Of a stretch of DNA of 64,000 nt, positions 39,763 through 49,845 are shown in pieces. The DNA is taken from NCBI RefSeq assembly GCF_001425235.1, contig NZ_LMEA01000008.1:62001-126000 (forward strand). The letters are read 5' to 3'. The notes under the pieces were generated by a model. That model was given only the letters and a program-made list of their open reading frames with translations, did no database searches and had not been told where the DNA came from. The number at the start of each line of letters is the position of its first letter. The first letter of the stretch is position 1. Position numbers and translations under genes: made by a program. The stretch is from Devosia sp. Root413D1 (GTDB lineage: Bacteria > Pseudomonadota > Alphaproteobacteria > Rhizobiales > Devosiaceae).

Positions 39763-40032
39763 CTAGTGGCGCGCCATGTGTACGAGCCTGAGGATCAGGA
39801 TTTCCTGACCTTCGACGCGATACACAGCGATGTAGGGCGTGTCGGGCACAATGAGTTCCCGCGTGCCTCTGGCTCGACCAATTCTGCCCGCATACGGGTG
39901 GTGGTGGAGGATCGGCAGGCTGTCGTCGATCCGCTGATCAACGAGTAGCGCCGCTTGAGGGCTCTCCTCCATCAGGTAGTCGATGGCATCATCACGGTCC
40001 CGCTGGGCTGTTTGAGTCCAGCGGATGATCAT
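39763..40032 (-). CDS. RelE/ParE-type toxin
   Basis: 89 residues with the fold of the RelE/ParE superfamily: RWTQTAQRDRDDAIDYLMEESPQAA at the start, HHHPYAGRIGRARGTRELIVPDTPYIAVYRV in the middle, and a final ILRLVHMARH. The GRIGRARGTREL motif and the end H-MARH favour the ParE/RelE group with a basic C-terminus. Overlaps the antitoxin by 4 bases. Target (ribosome mRNA or gyrase) cannot be read from sequence. Confidence 0.88.
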   Translation of the reverse strand: MIIRWTQTAQRDRDDAIDYLMEESPQAALLVDQRIDDSLPILHHHPYAGRIGRARGTRELIVPDTPYIAVYRVEGQEILILRLVHMARH

Positions 40033-40337
40033 TTCTTCTGGCTATCAATCAGCCGTCGCAGCTCTTCCCGGCGACGCGCGAAGTGGGCGCGAACCTCCTC
40101 GTCGGGAATGGGTGGGCGCGGATCGTCCAAAGCTTCCTGAACCTGCGCACGAAACCAAGCGTCGTACTCGTCGTCGGGTGTCAGTAGACCGGCAGGGATG
40201 GCGCCCTCGTTGGCGATTCGGGTGAGCAGGATGCGCACGGCATCCGACACGGTCAGGCCCGACCTTTCGACTATTTCGGCGGCACGGTCTCGAATCTCGG
40301 GGTCGATGCGAGTTTGAACGAGGGCGTTGGCGGCCAT
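40029..40337 (-). CDS. RelB/DinJ-type antitoxin
   Basis: 102 residues. N-terminal ribbon-helix-helix (VQTRIDPEIRDRAAEIVERSGLTVSDAVRILLTRI) is the DinJ/RelB DNA-binding part; the C-terminal, charged region (about 65-102) would wrap the toxin. ATGA overlap with the toxin gene; antitoxin first, as usual. Likely represses from the perfect palindrome 27 bases upstream. Confidence 0.9.
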   Translation of the reverse strand: MAANALVQTRIDPEIRDRAAEIVERSGLTVSDAVRILLTRIANEGAIPAGLLTPDDEYDAWFRAQVQEALDDPRPPIPDEEVRAHFARRREELRRLIDSQKK

Positions 40338-40363
40338 TTCGGAACTCCTGTTTGAGTTCCAAT

Positions 40364-40381
40364 GTAATGCACGTGCATTAC
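40364..40381. promoter_or_regulatory. Perfect 18-bp palindrome: toxin-antitoxin operator
   Basis: GTAATGCACGTGCATTAC reads the same on both strands over all 18 bases. It lies 26 bases before the antitoxin start, the usual place for RelB-type autoregulation, and ends 10 bases before the stop of the neighbouring gene. Confidence 0.75.
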
Positions 40382-40391
40382 GGCAGCAACC

Positions 40392-41189
40392 TTAAGCCGC
40401 ACCCTTCTTGCCTTCGAGTTCCGCCCAAGCCTGCCGCTTGCGGTAGATCGTCGAGGGGCTGAGCTCCAGCGCTGCGGCGGCGAGCGCGATGTTGCCCGCA
40501 AAACTCTCGATCGCGTCCTCGATGATCCGCTGTTCCTGTTGCCACATCGGCAGCACGGCCGGGCGCATCGGCGATTCCGTCGAAGCGGCGCGTCGTTCCG
40601 TCTCGCCGCCATCGAACATCGCGACGATTCGGCGGGCCACGCCTTCGAGGTTTTCTGCGCTCCCCGGCAGGTCGCGAGCTACGAAGTCGAGCACCGTCTG
40701 CAGCTGGCTGGAGGCATCAATCAACCCGGCCACACGCTCCCGCTCCGCCGGTCCGCGGAACGCTCCGGCGATGGCTCGGCCATGCCGATGTGCCAGCTCG
40801 CCGAGCCGCGCCGACAGCACCGCGCCATCGACCGGCCGGGTCACGTGCTCGTGCGCGCCTGCCTGCAATACCGCGAGCGTCGCTGATACCGAAGCCCCGT
40901 CGGAAAGCACCACCACCAGCGATCCCGACGCCAGCCGCGCCAGCCGCGCCACCGCGTCCTCGGGCTCCGCTGAGAGGTCGCAAAGGCTGTCGAGGTCCGC
41001 CAGCAGCAGGTCGTATGATGCGAGGCGCAGCCGGTCTGCCGCCTCGCGGCCGCCGCAAGCCAGCGCGATCTCGGGTGCGATGATGAATCCCCGATCGAGC
41101 ATCTCGATCAGGCTCCGGGCGCCGGCCTCGTCGCGTTCGACGAGCAGGATACGGACGGCGTTATCCAGGCCGAAGCCGGGAGCGGGCAT
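40392..41189 (-). CDS. Regulator with degenerate receiver and Fis-type helix-turn-helix
   Basis: 265 residues from the ATG preceded by AAGGA. N-terminal receiver-like domain (11-125) keeps Asp65 (LLLADLDSL) but has ERD in place of the acidic pair (18-20) and Arg118 in place of the conserved Lys (HVTRPVD). No AAA+ domain follows; residues about 125-215 are helical, and the C-terminus has a Fis/HTH_8 domain (NIALAAAALELSPSTIYRKRQAW). Looks like an NtrC-type regulator that lost the ATPase. Probably acts without phosphorylation. Targets unknown. Confidence 0.75.
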   Translation of the reverse strand: MPAPGFGLDNAVRILLVERDEAGARSLIEMLDRGFIIAPEIALACGGREAADRLRLASYDLLLADLDSLCDLSAEPEDAVARLARLASGSLVVVLSDGASVSATLAVLQAGAHEHVTRPVDGAVLSARLGELAHRHGRAIAGAFRGPAERERVAGLIDASSQLQTVLDFVARDLPGSAENLEGVARRIVAMFDGGETERRAASTESPMRPAVLPMWQQEQRIIEDAIESFAGNIALAAAALELSPSTIYRKRQAWAELEGKKGAA

Positions 41190-41395
41190 GGTGACAAGTC
41201 CTTGGGCACGTGGCTGTGCTGAATGGAGTGTTGACGAACTGGGTAAATAAAGCGTTCCAGCCGATCCGTGCGCAAACCCGCCGAGCCCGCGGTTTGCCAC
41301 AGCTCCCGCATCCCCGCGCCTTTCGGCAGGGCCCGCCCGATGCTATGACGGGATGCGTTGAATCCCGTTGGCCACTGTGGGAGCCCGAGCGTTAA

Positions 41396-42628
41396 GTGCA
41401 AGGCCTCGTCTACATCTTCATTGCGCTGGCCACGCTTGGCGTTGCGGCGGCCGCCTATTTCGGGCTGACCTTTTCGCCGATCGAAGCTTTTGTTACCGCA
41501 ATTGCCTTTGGTGCGCTCGCCGTCATGCTGATGGAGCGCCGCCTGCGCCAGCGCTCGGAAGCGCGGCTCGAGCGCGCCGTCGAGGATCTGGCGCGGCTGC
41601 TGTCGACCGATGCCAGGGCCGGGCAGGTACTGAGCCAGCGCGTCAACGCCATTGCCGATACCAATGTGGGTAGCCGGCTCGACGGCATCGAGGCCGATAT
41701 CTCGGTGCTCGGCACCGTCACCCGGCAGCTCGCCGAAGCGCTGGCCGAATTCGAGGAGGCCCGGCGCGCCGATGGTGGTTCCCGTCTCGCCGAAGCGATG
41801 GCGGAACCGGCAGAGCCCGACGACGACATCTTCCTCGATCCGATGATTCCTGAGGCAGAGGTCCGCGCTGCGCTCGATTCCAACCGGCTGGTCTTCCACA
41901 TCGAGCCGGTGGTCAGGCTACCGGCCAGGAAACCGCTCGGCTACGACCTCGTGCCGCGCTTGATGCAGGATGCGGGCGGGCTTGCCGATGCGCCCGATTT
42001 CATGCCGCGCCGCGGCGGCGAGGACCTGATCCGCCGTATCGAAGCGATGGCGCTCGAGGAAGCCGTCACCATCGCGCGGCGGGCCAAGACCTCCGGCCAG
42101 CCGATCACCCTGTTCCTGCCGTTGAGCCGCGCCACCATCCTCGACAAGAAGGGGCTGGAGCAGGTGACGGCGACGCTCGTCGCCAACCAGGCGATCACCG
42201 GCTCGCTGAACTTCGCCATCCGGCAGACCGAGTGGAAGCCGCTCGGCCCGACCGAGAAGCGCGCGCTCTACGAGTTCCGCAAGGCCGGCGCCGGGTTCGT
42301 CCTCACCGACGCCACCTCGCTGCGCTTCGACTTCGCCGAGCTCGAGGGCCTCGGCTTCAGCGACGTGCGGTTCGATGCGACCCGCTTCCTGTCGCAGCCG
42401 CAAAGCTTCACCGATTTCCACACCGCCGATATCGCCCCCTACGCCAAGCGCTTCGAGATCGAGCTCTGCGGCACCGGGGTGATCGATGAGCAGCAGTTGC
42501 TCAGCCTGTTCGAAGATGGCATCAGCCTCGTGCAGGGACCGCATATCGGCCGGCCCGGCCCGGTTCGCCCGGATCTCGTCGCCGAACGTCCGCGCGATGC
42601 CGAGCGCCGCATCGAGGCGCAAGCGTAA
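41396..42628 (+). CDS. Membrane-anchored protein with degenerate EAL domain
   Basis: 410 residues from GTG. Two N-terminal helices (about 2-22 and 28-45), a coiled-coil region (50-140), then an EAL-fold domain (about 155-400). The signature EAL is YDLVPR at 183, so the catalytic glutamate is missing, and the DDFGTG loop reads LTDATSLRFDF. It is therefore probably a c-di-GMP sensor or scaffold, not a phosphodiesterase. The next gene starts 11 bases downstream. Confidence 0.8.
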   Translation: MQGLVYIFIALATLGVAAAAYFGLTFSPIEAFVTAIAFGALAVMLMERRLRQRSEARLERAVEDLARLLSTDARAGQVLSQRVNAIADTNVGSRLDGIEADISVLGTVTRQLAEALAEFEEARRADGGSRLAEAMAEPAEPDDDIFLDPMIPEAEVRAALDSNRLVFHIEPVVRLPARKPLGYDLVPRLMQDAGGLADAPDFMPRRGGEDLIRRIEAMALEEAVTIARRAKTSGQPITLFLPLSRATILDKKGLEQVTATLVANQAITGSLNFAIRQTEWKPLGPTEKRALYEFRKAGAGFVLTDATSLRFDFAELEGLGFSDVRFDATRFLSQPQSFTDFHTADIAPYAKRFEIELCGTGVIDEQQLLSLFEDGISLVQGPHIGRPGPVRPDLVAERPRDAERRIEAQA

Positions 42629-42639
42629 TAGGATAGACT

Positions 42640-43494
42640 ATGCAGGCACTTGCCGGACTGAGCGGGATCGCCCCCCGCTACGATGTGGTTTTGAGCGACA
42701 TCTGGGGCGTCGTGCACAATGGCATCGCCGCCCACCCGACCGCCGTCGAGGCGCTGGTCAATTATCGCCGCAATGGCGGCCGTGTCGTCTTGATCAGCAA
42801 CGCTCCGCGTCCGCACGGCCCGATCATCGAGATGATGGATCGGCTCGGCGTCTCGCGCGAAGCCTATGACGATGTGGTGACCTCGGGCGACGCCACCCGC
42901 GTCGTGCTCGAGCGCTATCGCGGCCAGACCGTCCACTATGTCGGCCCGCCGCACGATAATGATAGCCTGTTTGAGGGCCTCGACATCACCATCGGCCGCG
43001 CCGAGGACGCGAGGGCCATCGTCGTCACCGACCTCGATACCGACCACGACACGCCGGACATGTACAATGACCGGATCACCCTGTGGCTCAGCCGCAATCT
43101 GCCGCTGATCGCCGCCAATCCGGATCGGGTGGTCGAGCATGGCGACCAGATCCTCTATTGCGGCGGCGCTCTCGCCGACCTCTATGAGGCCCGCGGCGGC
43201 ATGATCGTCATGGTCGGCAAGCCATATAAGCCGATCTATGCCGAGGCCCTGCGCCTCGCCGAAAAGGCTGCCGGCCGCCCGGTCGACCGCACGCGCATCC
43301 TCGCCATCGGCGACTCGGTGCGCACCGACGCCATCGGCGCCGCCGGCGCGGGGCTCGACCTGCTGTTCGTCACCGGTTCGATCCACGCCGCCGAACTCGA
43401 TGCCTTCGGCAACCCGGACCCCGAAGCCATCCGTCGCCTGGTCGAACCGAGTGGCGCCAATGTCGCTGGATTCATGCCGCGGCTGAGCTGGTAG
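42640..43494 (+). CDS. HAD-superfamily subfamily IIA hydrolase (TIGR01459-like)
   Basis: 284 residues. HAD motif I is LSDIWGVVHNG: nucleophile Asp20 is there but the usual second Asp is Trp22, as typical for this group. The cap and motif II (VLISNAPRP) and the late motif GKPYKPIYAEAL and AIGDSVRTDAIGAAGAG are clear. Related enzymes dephosphorylate small phosphorylated metabolites. Sits with the EAL-like gene and before ribF, an arrangement I associate with Hyphomicrobiales. Confidence 0.85.
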   Translation: MQALAGLSGIAPRYDVVLSDIWGVVHNGIAAHPTAVEALVNYRRNGGRVVLISNAPRPHGPIIEMMDRLGVSREAYDDVVTSGDATRVVLERYRGQTVHYVGPPHDNDSLFEGLDITIGRAEDARAIVVTDLDTDHDTPDMYNDRITLWLSRNLPLIAANPDRVVEHGDQILYCGGALADLYEARGGMIVMVGKPYKPIYAEALRLAEKAAGRPVDRTRILAIGDSVRTDAIGAAGAGLDLLFVTGSIHAAELDAFGNPDPEAIRRLVEPSGANVAGFMPRLSW

Positions 43495-43621
43495 CCACCG
43501 GGCCCCTCGGTCATCTCTCCCGCCAGGGGGAGCGTTCCGCATAGCAGCCTCCAACCTTAGCTGCCTTGCAACCCATCCGGTTTCTTGCCATATCGCCATC
43601 ACTCTCAAGGCGGGTACGAAT

Positions 43622-44599
43622 TTGAGCGGCTTCATCAGGCTCGCTGGACTCGACCAGGTTCCGGCGTCGCTGCGCGGCGCCATGGTCGCGATCGGCAATT
43701 TCGACGGCTGCCACCGCGGTCATCAGCACGTGTTCCGGGCGCTGAAGGCCCGCGCTGCCGCGCTTGGCGTGCCGGCGCTGGTCCTCACCTTCGAGCCGCA
43801 CCCGCGCGACGTGTTCGCGCCGGCGCCGTTCATGTTCCGTTTGACCTATGCTGACCAGAAGGCCGAGATCGCCGAAGCGCTCGGGCTCGATGGCATCGTG
43901 GTGATGCCGTTCTCGCTCGAATTCTCCCACATCGTCGCCGAGGACTTCGTCACCCGCTTCCTCGTCGGGGCGCTCGGCGTCACCGGCGTCTCGGTCGGCG
44001 CCGATTTCCATTTCGGCTACAAGCGCCAGGGCACTCCGGATTTTCTCAGGGATGCCGGCGTCCGCCACGGCTTCGAGGTCGAAATCCTCGATATGCTCGA
44101 CGAGGGCGACGACCATATCTCGTCCTCCCGCATCCGCGCCCTGCTCGGCGAGGGCGACGTCGCCGGCGCGGCCCAGCTGCTCGGCTACCACTGGTTCCTC
44201 TCCGGCGTCGTGGTGAAGGGCGATCAGCGGGGCAGGGAGCTCGGCTTCCCCACCGCCAATACCGCGAGCCCCACCGGCTTTGGCCTCTTGCAGGGCGTGT
44301 ACGCCGTGCGCGCCAAGCTCAATGGGCGCCTGCTCGATGGTGTCGCGAGCTACGGCAAGCCGATGTTCAACAACGAGCGCCCGCCCTTCGAAACCTGGAT
44401 CTTCGATTTCGACGAGGACATTTACGGCGAGACGCTGGAAGTGGCGCTGCTCGGCACCGTGCGCGGCCAGGTGAAGTTCGCCGGCCTCGACGAGCTGATC
44501 GCTGCCGTCAACAATGACGCCGCCCAGGCCCGCCTGCTGCTGCAGGCCGCGCTACCGGTTTTCGAACTCGACGAGAAGCTGGGTTTTTTCCGCACCTGA
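43622..44599 (+). CDS. ribF: Bifunctional riboflavin kinase / FAD synthetase
   Basis: Makes FMN from riboflavin and FAD from FMN. 325 residues. The FAD-synthetase domain has VAIGNFDGCHRGHQ (23-35, nucleotidyltransferase HxGH type) and SSSRIRALLGEGD; the kinase domain begins around GVVVKGDQRGRELGFPTANT. Starts with TTG; AAGGCGGG upstream supports it, and no ATG is in a better place. No FMN riboswitch was seen upstream. Confidence 0.92.
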   Translation: MSGFIRLAGLDQVPASLRGAMVAIGNFDGCHRGHQHVFRALKARAAALGVPALVLTFEPHPRDVFAPAPFMFRLTYADQKAEIAEALGLDGIVVMPFSLEFSHIVAEDFVTRFLVGALGVTGVSVGADFHFGYKRQGTPDFLRDAGVRHGFEVEILDMLDEGDDHISSSRIRALLGEGDVAGAAQLLGYHWFLSGVVVKGDQRGRELGFPTANTASPTGFGLLQGVYAVRAKLNGRLLDGVASYGKPMFNNERPPFETWIFDFDEDIYGETLEVALLGTVRGQVKFAGLDELIAAVNNDAAQARLLLQAALPVFELDEKLGFFRT

Positions 44600-44633
44600 T
44601 GTAGAATCGTTGTGCCTTGGGGGAGGCGACACA

Positions 44634-46109
44634 ATGGATGGCACCGCATCGCGGTCGACAAAGGTTCCGGCCGCGACCGGTGTAAGTGTCGTAGTAGTTA
44701 TTGCACTAGGCCTGCGCGTGGCGTTCGACCTGTTCGTCGCGCCGATCGGCGACGAAGCCTATTACTGGCTTTGGGGCCAGCGGCCGGCCCTCTCCTATTT
44801 CGACCATCCACCGCTTCATTCGTGGTTGCTGGGCCTTGCTTCGCCACTAGGCTGGAACACGCTGGTGCTGCGGCTGACGGCCTGGTTGACGTTCGCCGGA
44901 ACACTTGCACTCGCTGCCCGGTTGGCCTTGCGGATAAACCCGGAGCTTGGTTCGCGCGCTGGTTGGCTGGCGGTGGCGATCTGTATCACCTCGCCCGTCT
45001 GGTTCATCATGACGACGCTGGCGTTCCAGGATCACCTGATGATCCTGTTCTCGATGCTGGCGGGTTACGTGTTCGTCGACATCTTTGCCACCACACTCGC
45101 CGGCGACCGGCCGCGGGCCGCGCGCTACTACCTCGGCGGCGCGGCCATCGGACTGGCGGTTCTGAGCAAGGAGAATGGCGTCTTCATCGGCGTGGCGATC
45201 GCGGCAGCGATCCTGACCACCCGGGCGCTCTGGCCGCTGCTGCGGGTGCCGCACCTTTATCTTGCGGCGATCCTTGCGTTGCTTCTGCAGTTGCCGGTGC
45301 TGATGTGGAACATCAGCAACGACTTTGCCTCGTATCGCTTTAACCTGGTCGACAGGGTCGACTGGCTGGACAATGTCAATCTCATCCGGCCGGCAATTTT
45401 CATCGTCCTCGCCACTTTGACGTTCTCACCCTTCGCACTGGCGGGAGTTGCGAGCCTGGTGCGTCGCAACCCCGGGTTGCCGCCGCTTGGCCAGGCGTTG
45501 CGGTTGCTCGCGCTGTGGCTGTTTGCGGCATCGAGCCTGGGCATGCTGGTCCTGTCACTGTCGACCTTCGTGCTCTACTACTGGAACATCGCTGCCTACG
45601 TGCTCGTGCTGCCGGCAATCGCCGCGCTGCGACCAGGCTGGCGCTTGTTCTGGCCGCATGTCGCGTATGGTCTGCTGATCACGGCGCTGATTGTGGTGAA
45701 TTATGCCGCTGTTCCACTCTCGGCGTTCGTCGGCAAGCCCGATTGGGAATCGAGCGTGGTCTATGGCTGGGATGATGTGGCTGACAGCGTCCGGGCGCTG
45801 CGCTCGGCCGACGCCCCGGATTTCCTCGCTGGCACCCGCTACACGCTCGCTTCGCAACTGGGCTTTGCGCTTCAGACGGCCGAGGTGACGGATCTGTCCG
45901 AACGGCACAGTCAGTTCTCGTTCTGGTTCGATCCGAAGGCGCATCTGGGGCAATCGGCGCTGGTCCTCAGCGATGAGGCGTTTCCTGTCGATGGCGTCGC
46001 GAAGCGGTTCACCGGTGGGTGCGTCGAGGCCGGCCGGGTCGACGTGGAGCGGTTCGGCATTCCGGTACATCGCTTCTTGATCTCTCGGTGCACCGGATTC
46101 GCGGGTTAG
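44634..46109 (+). CDS. GT39-type membrane glycosyltransferase (ArnT/PMT-like), first of three
   Basis: 491 residues, about 11-12 membrane helices. The motif GDEAYYWLWGQRPALSYFDH, with the catalytic-type acidic pair after helix 1 and DHPPLHSWLLG, is typical of GT39/ArnT-like enzymes that use polyprenyl-phosphate sugars. GGGGGAGG lies just before the ATG; the longer frame crosses the ribF end and is rejected. A periplasmic C-terminal domain (about 370-491) follows. Base use is a little less biased than in neighbours. Acceptor unknown. Confidence 0.85.
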   Translation: MDGTASRSTKVPAATGVSVVVVIALGLRVAFDLFVAPIGDEAYYWLWGQRPALSYFDHPPLHSWLLGLASPLGWNTLVLRLTAWLTFAGTLALAARLALRINPELGSRAGWLAVAICITSPVWFIMTTLAFQDHLMILFSMLAGYVFVDIFATTLAGDRPRAARYYLGGAAIGLAVLSKENGVFIGVAIAAAILTTRALWPLLRVPHLYLAAILALLLQLPVLMWNISNDFASYRFNLVDRVDWLDNVNLIRPAIFIVLATLTFSPFALAGVASLVRRNPGLPPLGQALRLLALWLFAASSLGMLVLSLSTFVLYYWNIAAYVLVLPAIAALRPGWRLFWPHVAYGLLITALIVVNYAAVPLSAFVGKPDWESSVVYGWDDVADSVRALRSADAPDFLAGTRYTLASQLGFALQTAEVTDLSERHSQFSFWFDPKAHLGQSALVLSDEAFPVDGVAKRFTGGCVEAGRVDVERFGIPVHRFLISRCTGFAG

Positions 46110-46184
46110 CACTCCGCGCACTTCGGCCTTTCACCTCGCGCCCTCGCTTGCTACAAGCCCGCAACTTCCCTTGAACATCGATCG

Positions 46185-49142
46185 ATGACGATGAACGACA
46201 CTGCTCAAAGCGGCGCGGAGACCGATTACAGCGCGACGCTGTTCCTCCCCGAGACCGAGTTTCCGATGCGCGCCGGGCTTCCCGCCCGCGAGCCTGACTG
46301 GCTGAAGCGTTGGGAAGAGATGGACATTTATGCCCGCCAGCGCGCCGCCGGTGAAGGCAAGCCGCTGTTCACGCTGCACGATGGCCCGCCCTATGCCAAT
46401 GGCAACATCCATATCGGCCATGCGCTCAACAAGATCCTCAAGGACCTGGTGAGCCGATCCAAGACCATGCTCGGCTACAATTCGGCCTACGTGCCGGGCT
46501 GGGACTGCCATGGCCTGCCCATCGAGTGGAAGGTCGAAGAGCAGTATCGCGCCAAGGGTAAGAACAAGGACGACGTCGAGATCAACGAGTTCCGCAACGA
46601 GTGCCGGAGCTTCGCGCAATACTGGGTCGATACCCAGCGCGAGGAGTTCAAGCGGCTCGGTGTGGTCGGCGACTGGTCCAACCCGTATTTGACCATGAGC
46701 TTTGATGCCGAAGCGCAGATCGCGCGCGAGCTGATGAAGGTTGCGGCTTCCGGCCAGCTCTATCGCGGTTCCAAGCCCGTCATGTGGTCGGTGGTGGAGC
46801 GTACCGCGCTCGCCGAAGCCGAGATCGAGTACCAGGACTACGAGAGCGACGCGATCTGGGTGAAGTTCCCGATCCACTCGGCCAACGGCGCCTTCGGTAC
46901 CGGTTCGTTCGAGGATTTCGGCTCGTCCTACGTGGTCATCTGGACCACCACGCCGTGGACCATCCCGGCCAACCGCGCCATCAGCTATTCGAGCAAGATC
47001 GGCTACGGCCTCTACGAGGTCACCGGTGCGCCCGAGGGCAACTGGGCCACCAAGGGCGAGAAATACGTCCTCGCCGACAAGCTGGCGGCCGACGTGTTCG
47101 CCAAGGCCAAGGTCGAAAGCTTCATCCGCCTGCACGATGTCGATTGTTCCAAGATCGTCTCGACCAACCACCCGCTGCGCGGGCTCGGCGGCGGCTATGA
47201 GTTCGAGGTGCCGCTGCTCGATGGCGAGCACGTCACCGACGATACCGGCACCGGGTTCGTTCACACCGCGCCCAGCCACGGCCTCGACGATTTCGGCATC
47301 TGGATGGAGTCTGGCCGCATGCTCACGGCGCGCGGTATCGACACCACCATCCCCTACGTTGTCGACGACGCCGGCTTTTACACCGCCGCTGCCCCAGGCC
47401 TCGAAGGTGCCCGCGTCATCGATGATGCCGGCAAGAAGGGCGATGCCAACAACCGCGTCATTGCGGCGCTTGCCGAGCGCAACGCCATGGTCGCCCGCGG
47501 CCGCATCAAGCACCAGTATCCGCACTCCTGGCGTTCGAAGAAGCCGATCATCTTCCGCAACACGCCGCAGTGGTTCGTCTATATGGACCGCGACATCGAG
47601 GGGAAGAAAGGCGACACCCTGCGGGCCCGCTCGCTCGCCGCGATCGATGCGACCAAGTTCTACCCGCAAGCCGGGCAGAACCGCCTGCGCTCGATGATCG
47701 CCGACCGCCCCGACTGGGTGCTGAGCCGCCAGCGCGCCTGGGGCGTGCCGATCGCCGTGTTCTACAACGAGGCGACCGACACCATCCTCAACGACGCGAT
47801 GGTCAATCATCGTATCGGCCAGGCCTTCGAAGAAGAGGGCGCCGACGCCTGGTTCAAGGCCGGCGCCAAGGAGCGCTTCCTCGGCAACGCCGTGCCGGAT
47901 CCCGAGAACTGGCAGAAGGTCGACGACATCCTCGATGTCTGGTTCGAGAGCGGCACCACCCATTCCTGGGTGCTGAAGAACCCACAGAAGTGGCCGGACA
48001 TGCAGTTCCCGGCCGGCATGTACCTGGAAGGTTCCGACCAGCACCGCGGCTGGTTCCACTCCTCGCTGCTCGAAAGCTGCGCCACCAACGGCTTCGCGCC
48101 TTATGCGAGCGTCTTGACGCACGGCTTCACCCTCGACGGCGAGGGCAAGAAAATGTCGAAATCGCTGGGCAACACCACCGCCCCGCAGGACGTCATCAAG
48201 CAGTTCGGCGCCGACATCCTCCGCCTCTGGGTTGCCCAGTCCGACTATTCGGACGACCTCCGGATCGGCAAGGAGATCATCAACTCCACCGTCGATAACT
48301 ACCGTAAGCTCCGCAACACCATCCGCTGGCTCATCGGCAACCTCGCTCACCGCAAGGCTGAGGAAACCGTCGACTATCGCGACATGCCCGAACTCGAGCA
48401 GTTGATCCTCAGTAAGCTTAGGGATCTCGATGGGCTCGTTCGCGACGCCTACGAGAGCTACGACTACAAGCGCATCGTCGCGGCGCTGTCGAACTTCATG
48501 AACATCGACCTTTCGGCCTTCTACTTCGATATCCGCAAGGACGCGCTCTACTGCGATCCGATCAGCTCGGTCCGCCGCCGCGCCAGCCTGACCGTGCTCG
48601 ACCATGTGTTCGACGCGCTGACCGCCTGGCTCGCCCCGATCTTGGTGTTCACCATGGAAGAGGCGTGGCTCGAACGTCACCCCGGCGCCGATTCGTCGGT
48701 GCATCTACGTCAGTTCCCAAAACTCCCCGAGGAGTGGACGGACGCAAAACTCGACGAGAAGTGGGATGCTATCCGCGAGGTCCGCAAGGTCGTGACCGGG
48801 GCGCTGGAAATCGCCCGGCGCGACAAGGTGATCGGCGCTTCGCTCGAGGCCGCGCCGAAGGTCTATATCACTGACGACAAGCTCGCCGCCGCCGTCCGCG
48901 GCACCGACATGGCCGAGATCTCGATCACTTCCGACATCGAGATTGTCGAAGGTGAGGGGCCTGCCGACGCCTTCCGGCTCGACGAAGTGCGCGGCGTCGC
49001 TGTCGTCTTTGCCAAGGCCGAGGGCCAGCGCTGTGCCCGTTCCTGGCGGATCCTGCCGGAAGTCGGCACGGATGCCGAATATCCGGACCTGTCGCTGCGC
49101 GATGCACAGGCGATGCGCGAGTTGAAGGCAGCGGGACGGTAA
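46185..49142 (+). CDS. ileS: Isoleucyl-tRNA synthetase
   Basis: Class I synthetase charging tRNA-Ile, with an editing domain. 985 residues. HIGH motif at 76-79 ([14 protein letters not shown]) and KMSKS at 656-660 (GKKMSKSLG); the editing (CP1) domain lies about 190-410 with [15 protein letters not shown] at its start. No C-terminal zinc finger of the E. coli kind is visible. A second ATG two codons later is possible. Palindromic repeat follows the stop. Confidence 0.96.
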   Translation: MTMNDTAQSGAETDYSATLFLPETEFPMRAGLPAREPDWLKRWEEMDIYARQRAAGEGKPLFTLHDGPPYANGNIHIGHALNKILKDLVSRSKTMLGYNSAYVPGWDCHGLPIEWKVEEQYRAKGKNKDDVEINEFRNECRSFAQYWVDTQREEFKRLGVVGDWSNPYLTMSFDAEAQIARELMKVAASGQLYRGSKPVMWSVVERTALAEAEIEYQDYESDAIWVKFPIHSANGAFGTGSFEDFGSSYVVIWTTTPWTIPANRAISYSSKIGYGLYEVTGAPEGNWATKGEKYVLADKLAADVFAKAKVESFIRLHDVDCSKIVSTNHPLRGLGGGYEFEVPLLDGEHVTDDTGTGFVHTAPSHGLDDFGIWMESGRMLTARGIDTTIPYVVDDAGFYTAAAPGLEGARVIDDAGKKGDANNRVIAALAERNAMVARGRIKHQYPHSWRSKKPIIFRNTPQWFVYMDRDIEGKKGDTLRARSLAAIDATKFYPQAGQNRLRSMIADRPDWVLSRQRAWGVPIAVFYNEATDTILNDAMVNHRIGQAFEEEGADAWFKAGAKERFLGNAVPDPENWQKVDDILDVWFESGTTHSWVLKNPQKWPDMQFPAGMYLEGSDQHRGWFHSSLLESCATNGFAPYASVLTHGFTLDGEGKKMSKSLGNTTAPQDVIKQFGADILRLWVAQSDYSDDLRIGKEIINSTVDNYRKLRNTIRWLIGNLAHRKAEETVDYRDMPELEQLILSKLRDLDGLVRDAYESYDYKRIVAALSNFMNIDLSAFYFDIRKDALYCDPISSVRRRASLTVLDHVFDALTAWLAPILVFTMEEAWLERHPGADSSVHLRQFPKLPEEWTDAKLDEKWDAIREVRKVVTGALEIARRDKVIGASLEAAPKVYITDDKLAAAVRGTDMAEISITSDIEIVEGEGPADAFRLDEVRGVAVVFAKAEGQRCARSWRILPEVGTDAEYPDLSLRDAQAMRELKAAGR

Positions 49143-49157
49143 GGCCGGTGGCTCCCA

Positions 49158-49261
49158 ACCCCCACCCTCATTCCCTCCCCACAAGGGGGAGGGAGGCGCA
49201 CTTTGCGCGGGCCGTTCCATCGTCTCCCTCCCCCTTGTGGGGAGGGATCAAGGGTGGGGGT
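49158..49261. repeat. Palindromic repeat (copy 3 of the CCCCACCCTTGATCC family)
   Basis: Left arm ACCCCCACCCT (49158-49168), right arm AGGGTGGGGGT (49251-49261), perfectly complementary; inside CCCTCCCCACAAGGGGGAGGG and its mirror. Lies between ileS and lspA. Confidence 0.75.
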
Positions 49262-49296
49262 GCCCCACGCGCCGGCTTCGGGGGTGGGAAGCCCCG

Positions 49297-49845
49297 ATGC
49301 CAGTGACTCGCCCCCACCTCATCGCCTCGCTTCTCGCCGGGCTCGCCGCGTTCGTCCTCGATCGCGGCCACAAGTTCCTGCAGGTCAGCTCCGACTGTAT
49401 CGGCGCTGCCTCGACGCTCTGCATCGAGCACCTGGGCTTCGTCACTCCGGCCACACCGTTCGGCTGGCAGGGTGGTGAGATCGTGCCGGTCACGCCGTTC
49501 TTCGACTATGTGCTGGTCTGGAACACCGGCGTCTCCTACGGCCTGCTCGGTGATCTGCCGGTCTGGGCGCTCGGCGCCATCGCCGTCGTCGCTATCCTGG
49601 CGCTCGGCGTCTGGTGGTCGCGCACCTCCGATGTGCTGGTACGCTATGGCCTGATGCTCGCCATCGGCGGCGCCGTCTCAAATGCGCTTGATCGTGTGCT
49701 TTATGGCGCCGTTGCGGATTTCTTTCACTTTCATTGGCAGGATTGGTCGTTCTACATCTTCAATATCGCCGACGTGGCGATCACTTTGGGGGTGTTGCTG
49801 CTACTCCTCGACTTCGTCGGGATCGGCCGCAGAAAGCCCGCCTGA
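49297..49845 (+). CDS. lspA: Lipoprotein signal peptidase (signal peptidase II)
   Basis: Cuts lipoprotein signal peptides before the lipidated cysteine. 182 residues with four helices; the ATG is chosen because the extra upstream codons fall in the repeat. Catalytic aspartates: Asp132 in SNALDR and Asp159 in FNIADVAI. A long loop with two cysteines (about 33-65) between the first helix and VLVWNTGVSYG is unusual; the first conserved motif reads LDRGHK instead of D-Q-x-(S/T)-K. A lipoprotein gene follows 144 bases downstream. Confidence 0.93.
   Translation: MPVTRPHLIASLLAGLAAFVLDRGHKFLQVSSDCIGAASTLCIEHLGFVTPATPFGWQGGEIVPVTPFFDYVLVWNTGVSYGLLGDLPVWALGAIAVVAILALGVWWSRTSDVLVRYGLMLAIGGAVSNALDRVLYGAVADFFHFHWQDWSFYIFNIADVAITLGVLLLLLDFVGIGRRKPA

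Noticed and set aside
43495..43621. FMN riboswitch upstream of ribF
   Set aside because: None of the conserved RFN-element blocks is visible in this 127-base gap.
46131..48704. 857-codon open frame on the minus strand opposite ileS
   Set aside because: Antisense shadow of a conserved gene in GC-rich DNA; low-complexity product with no domain.
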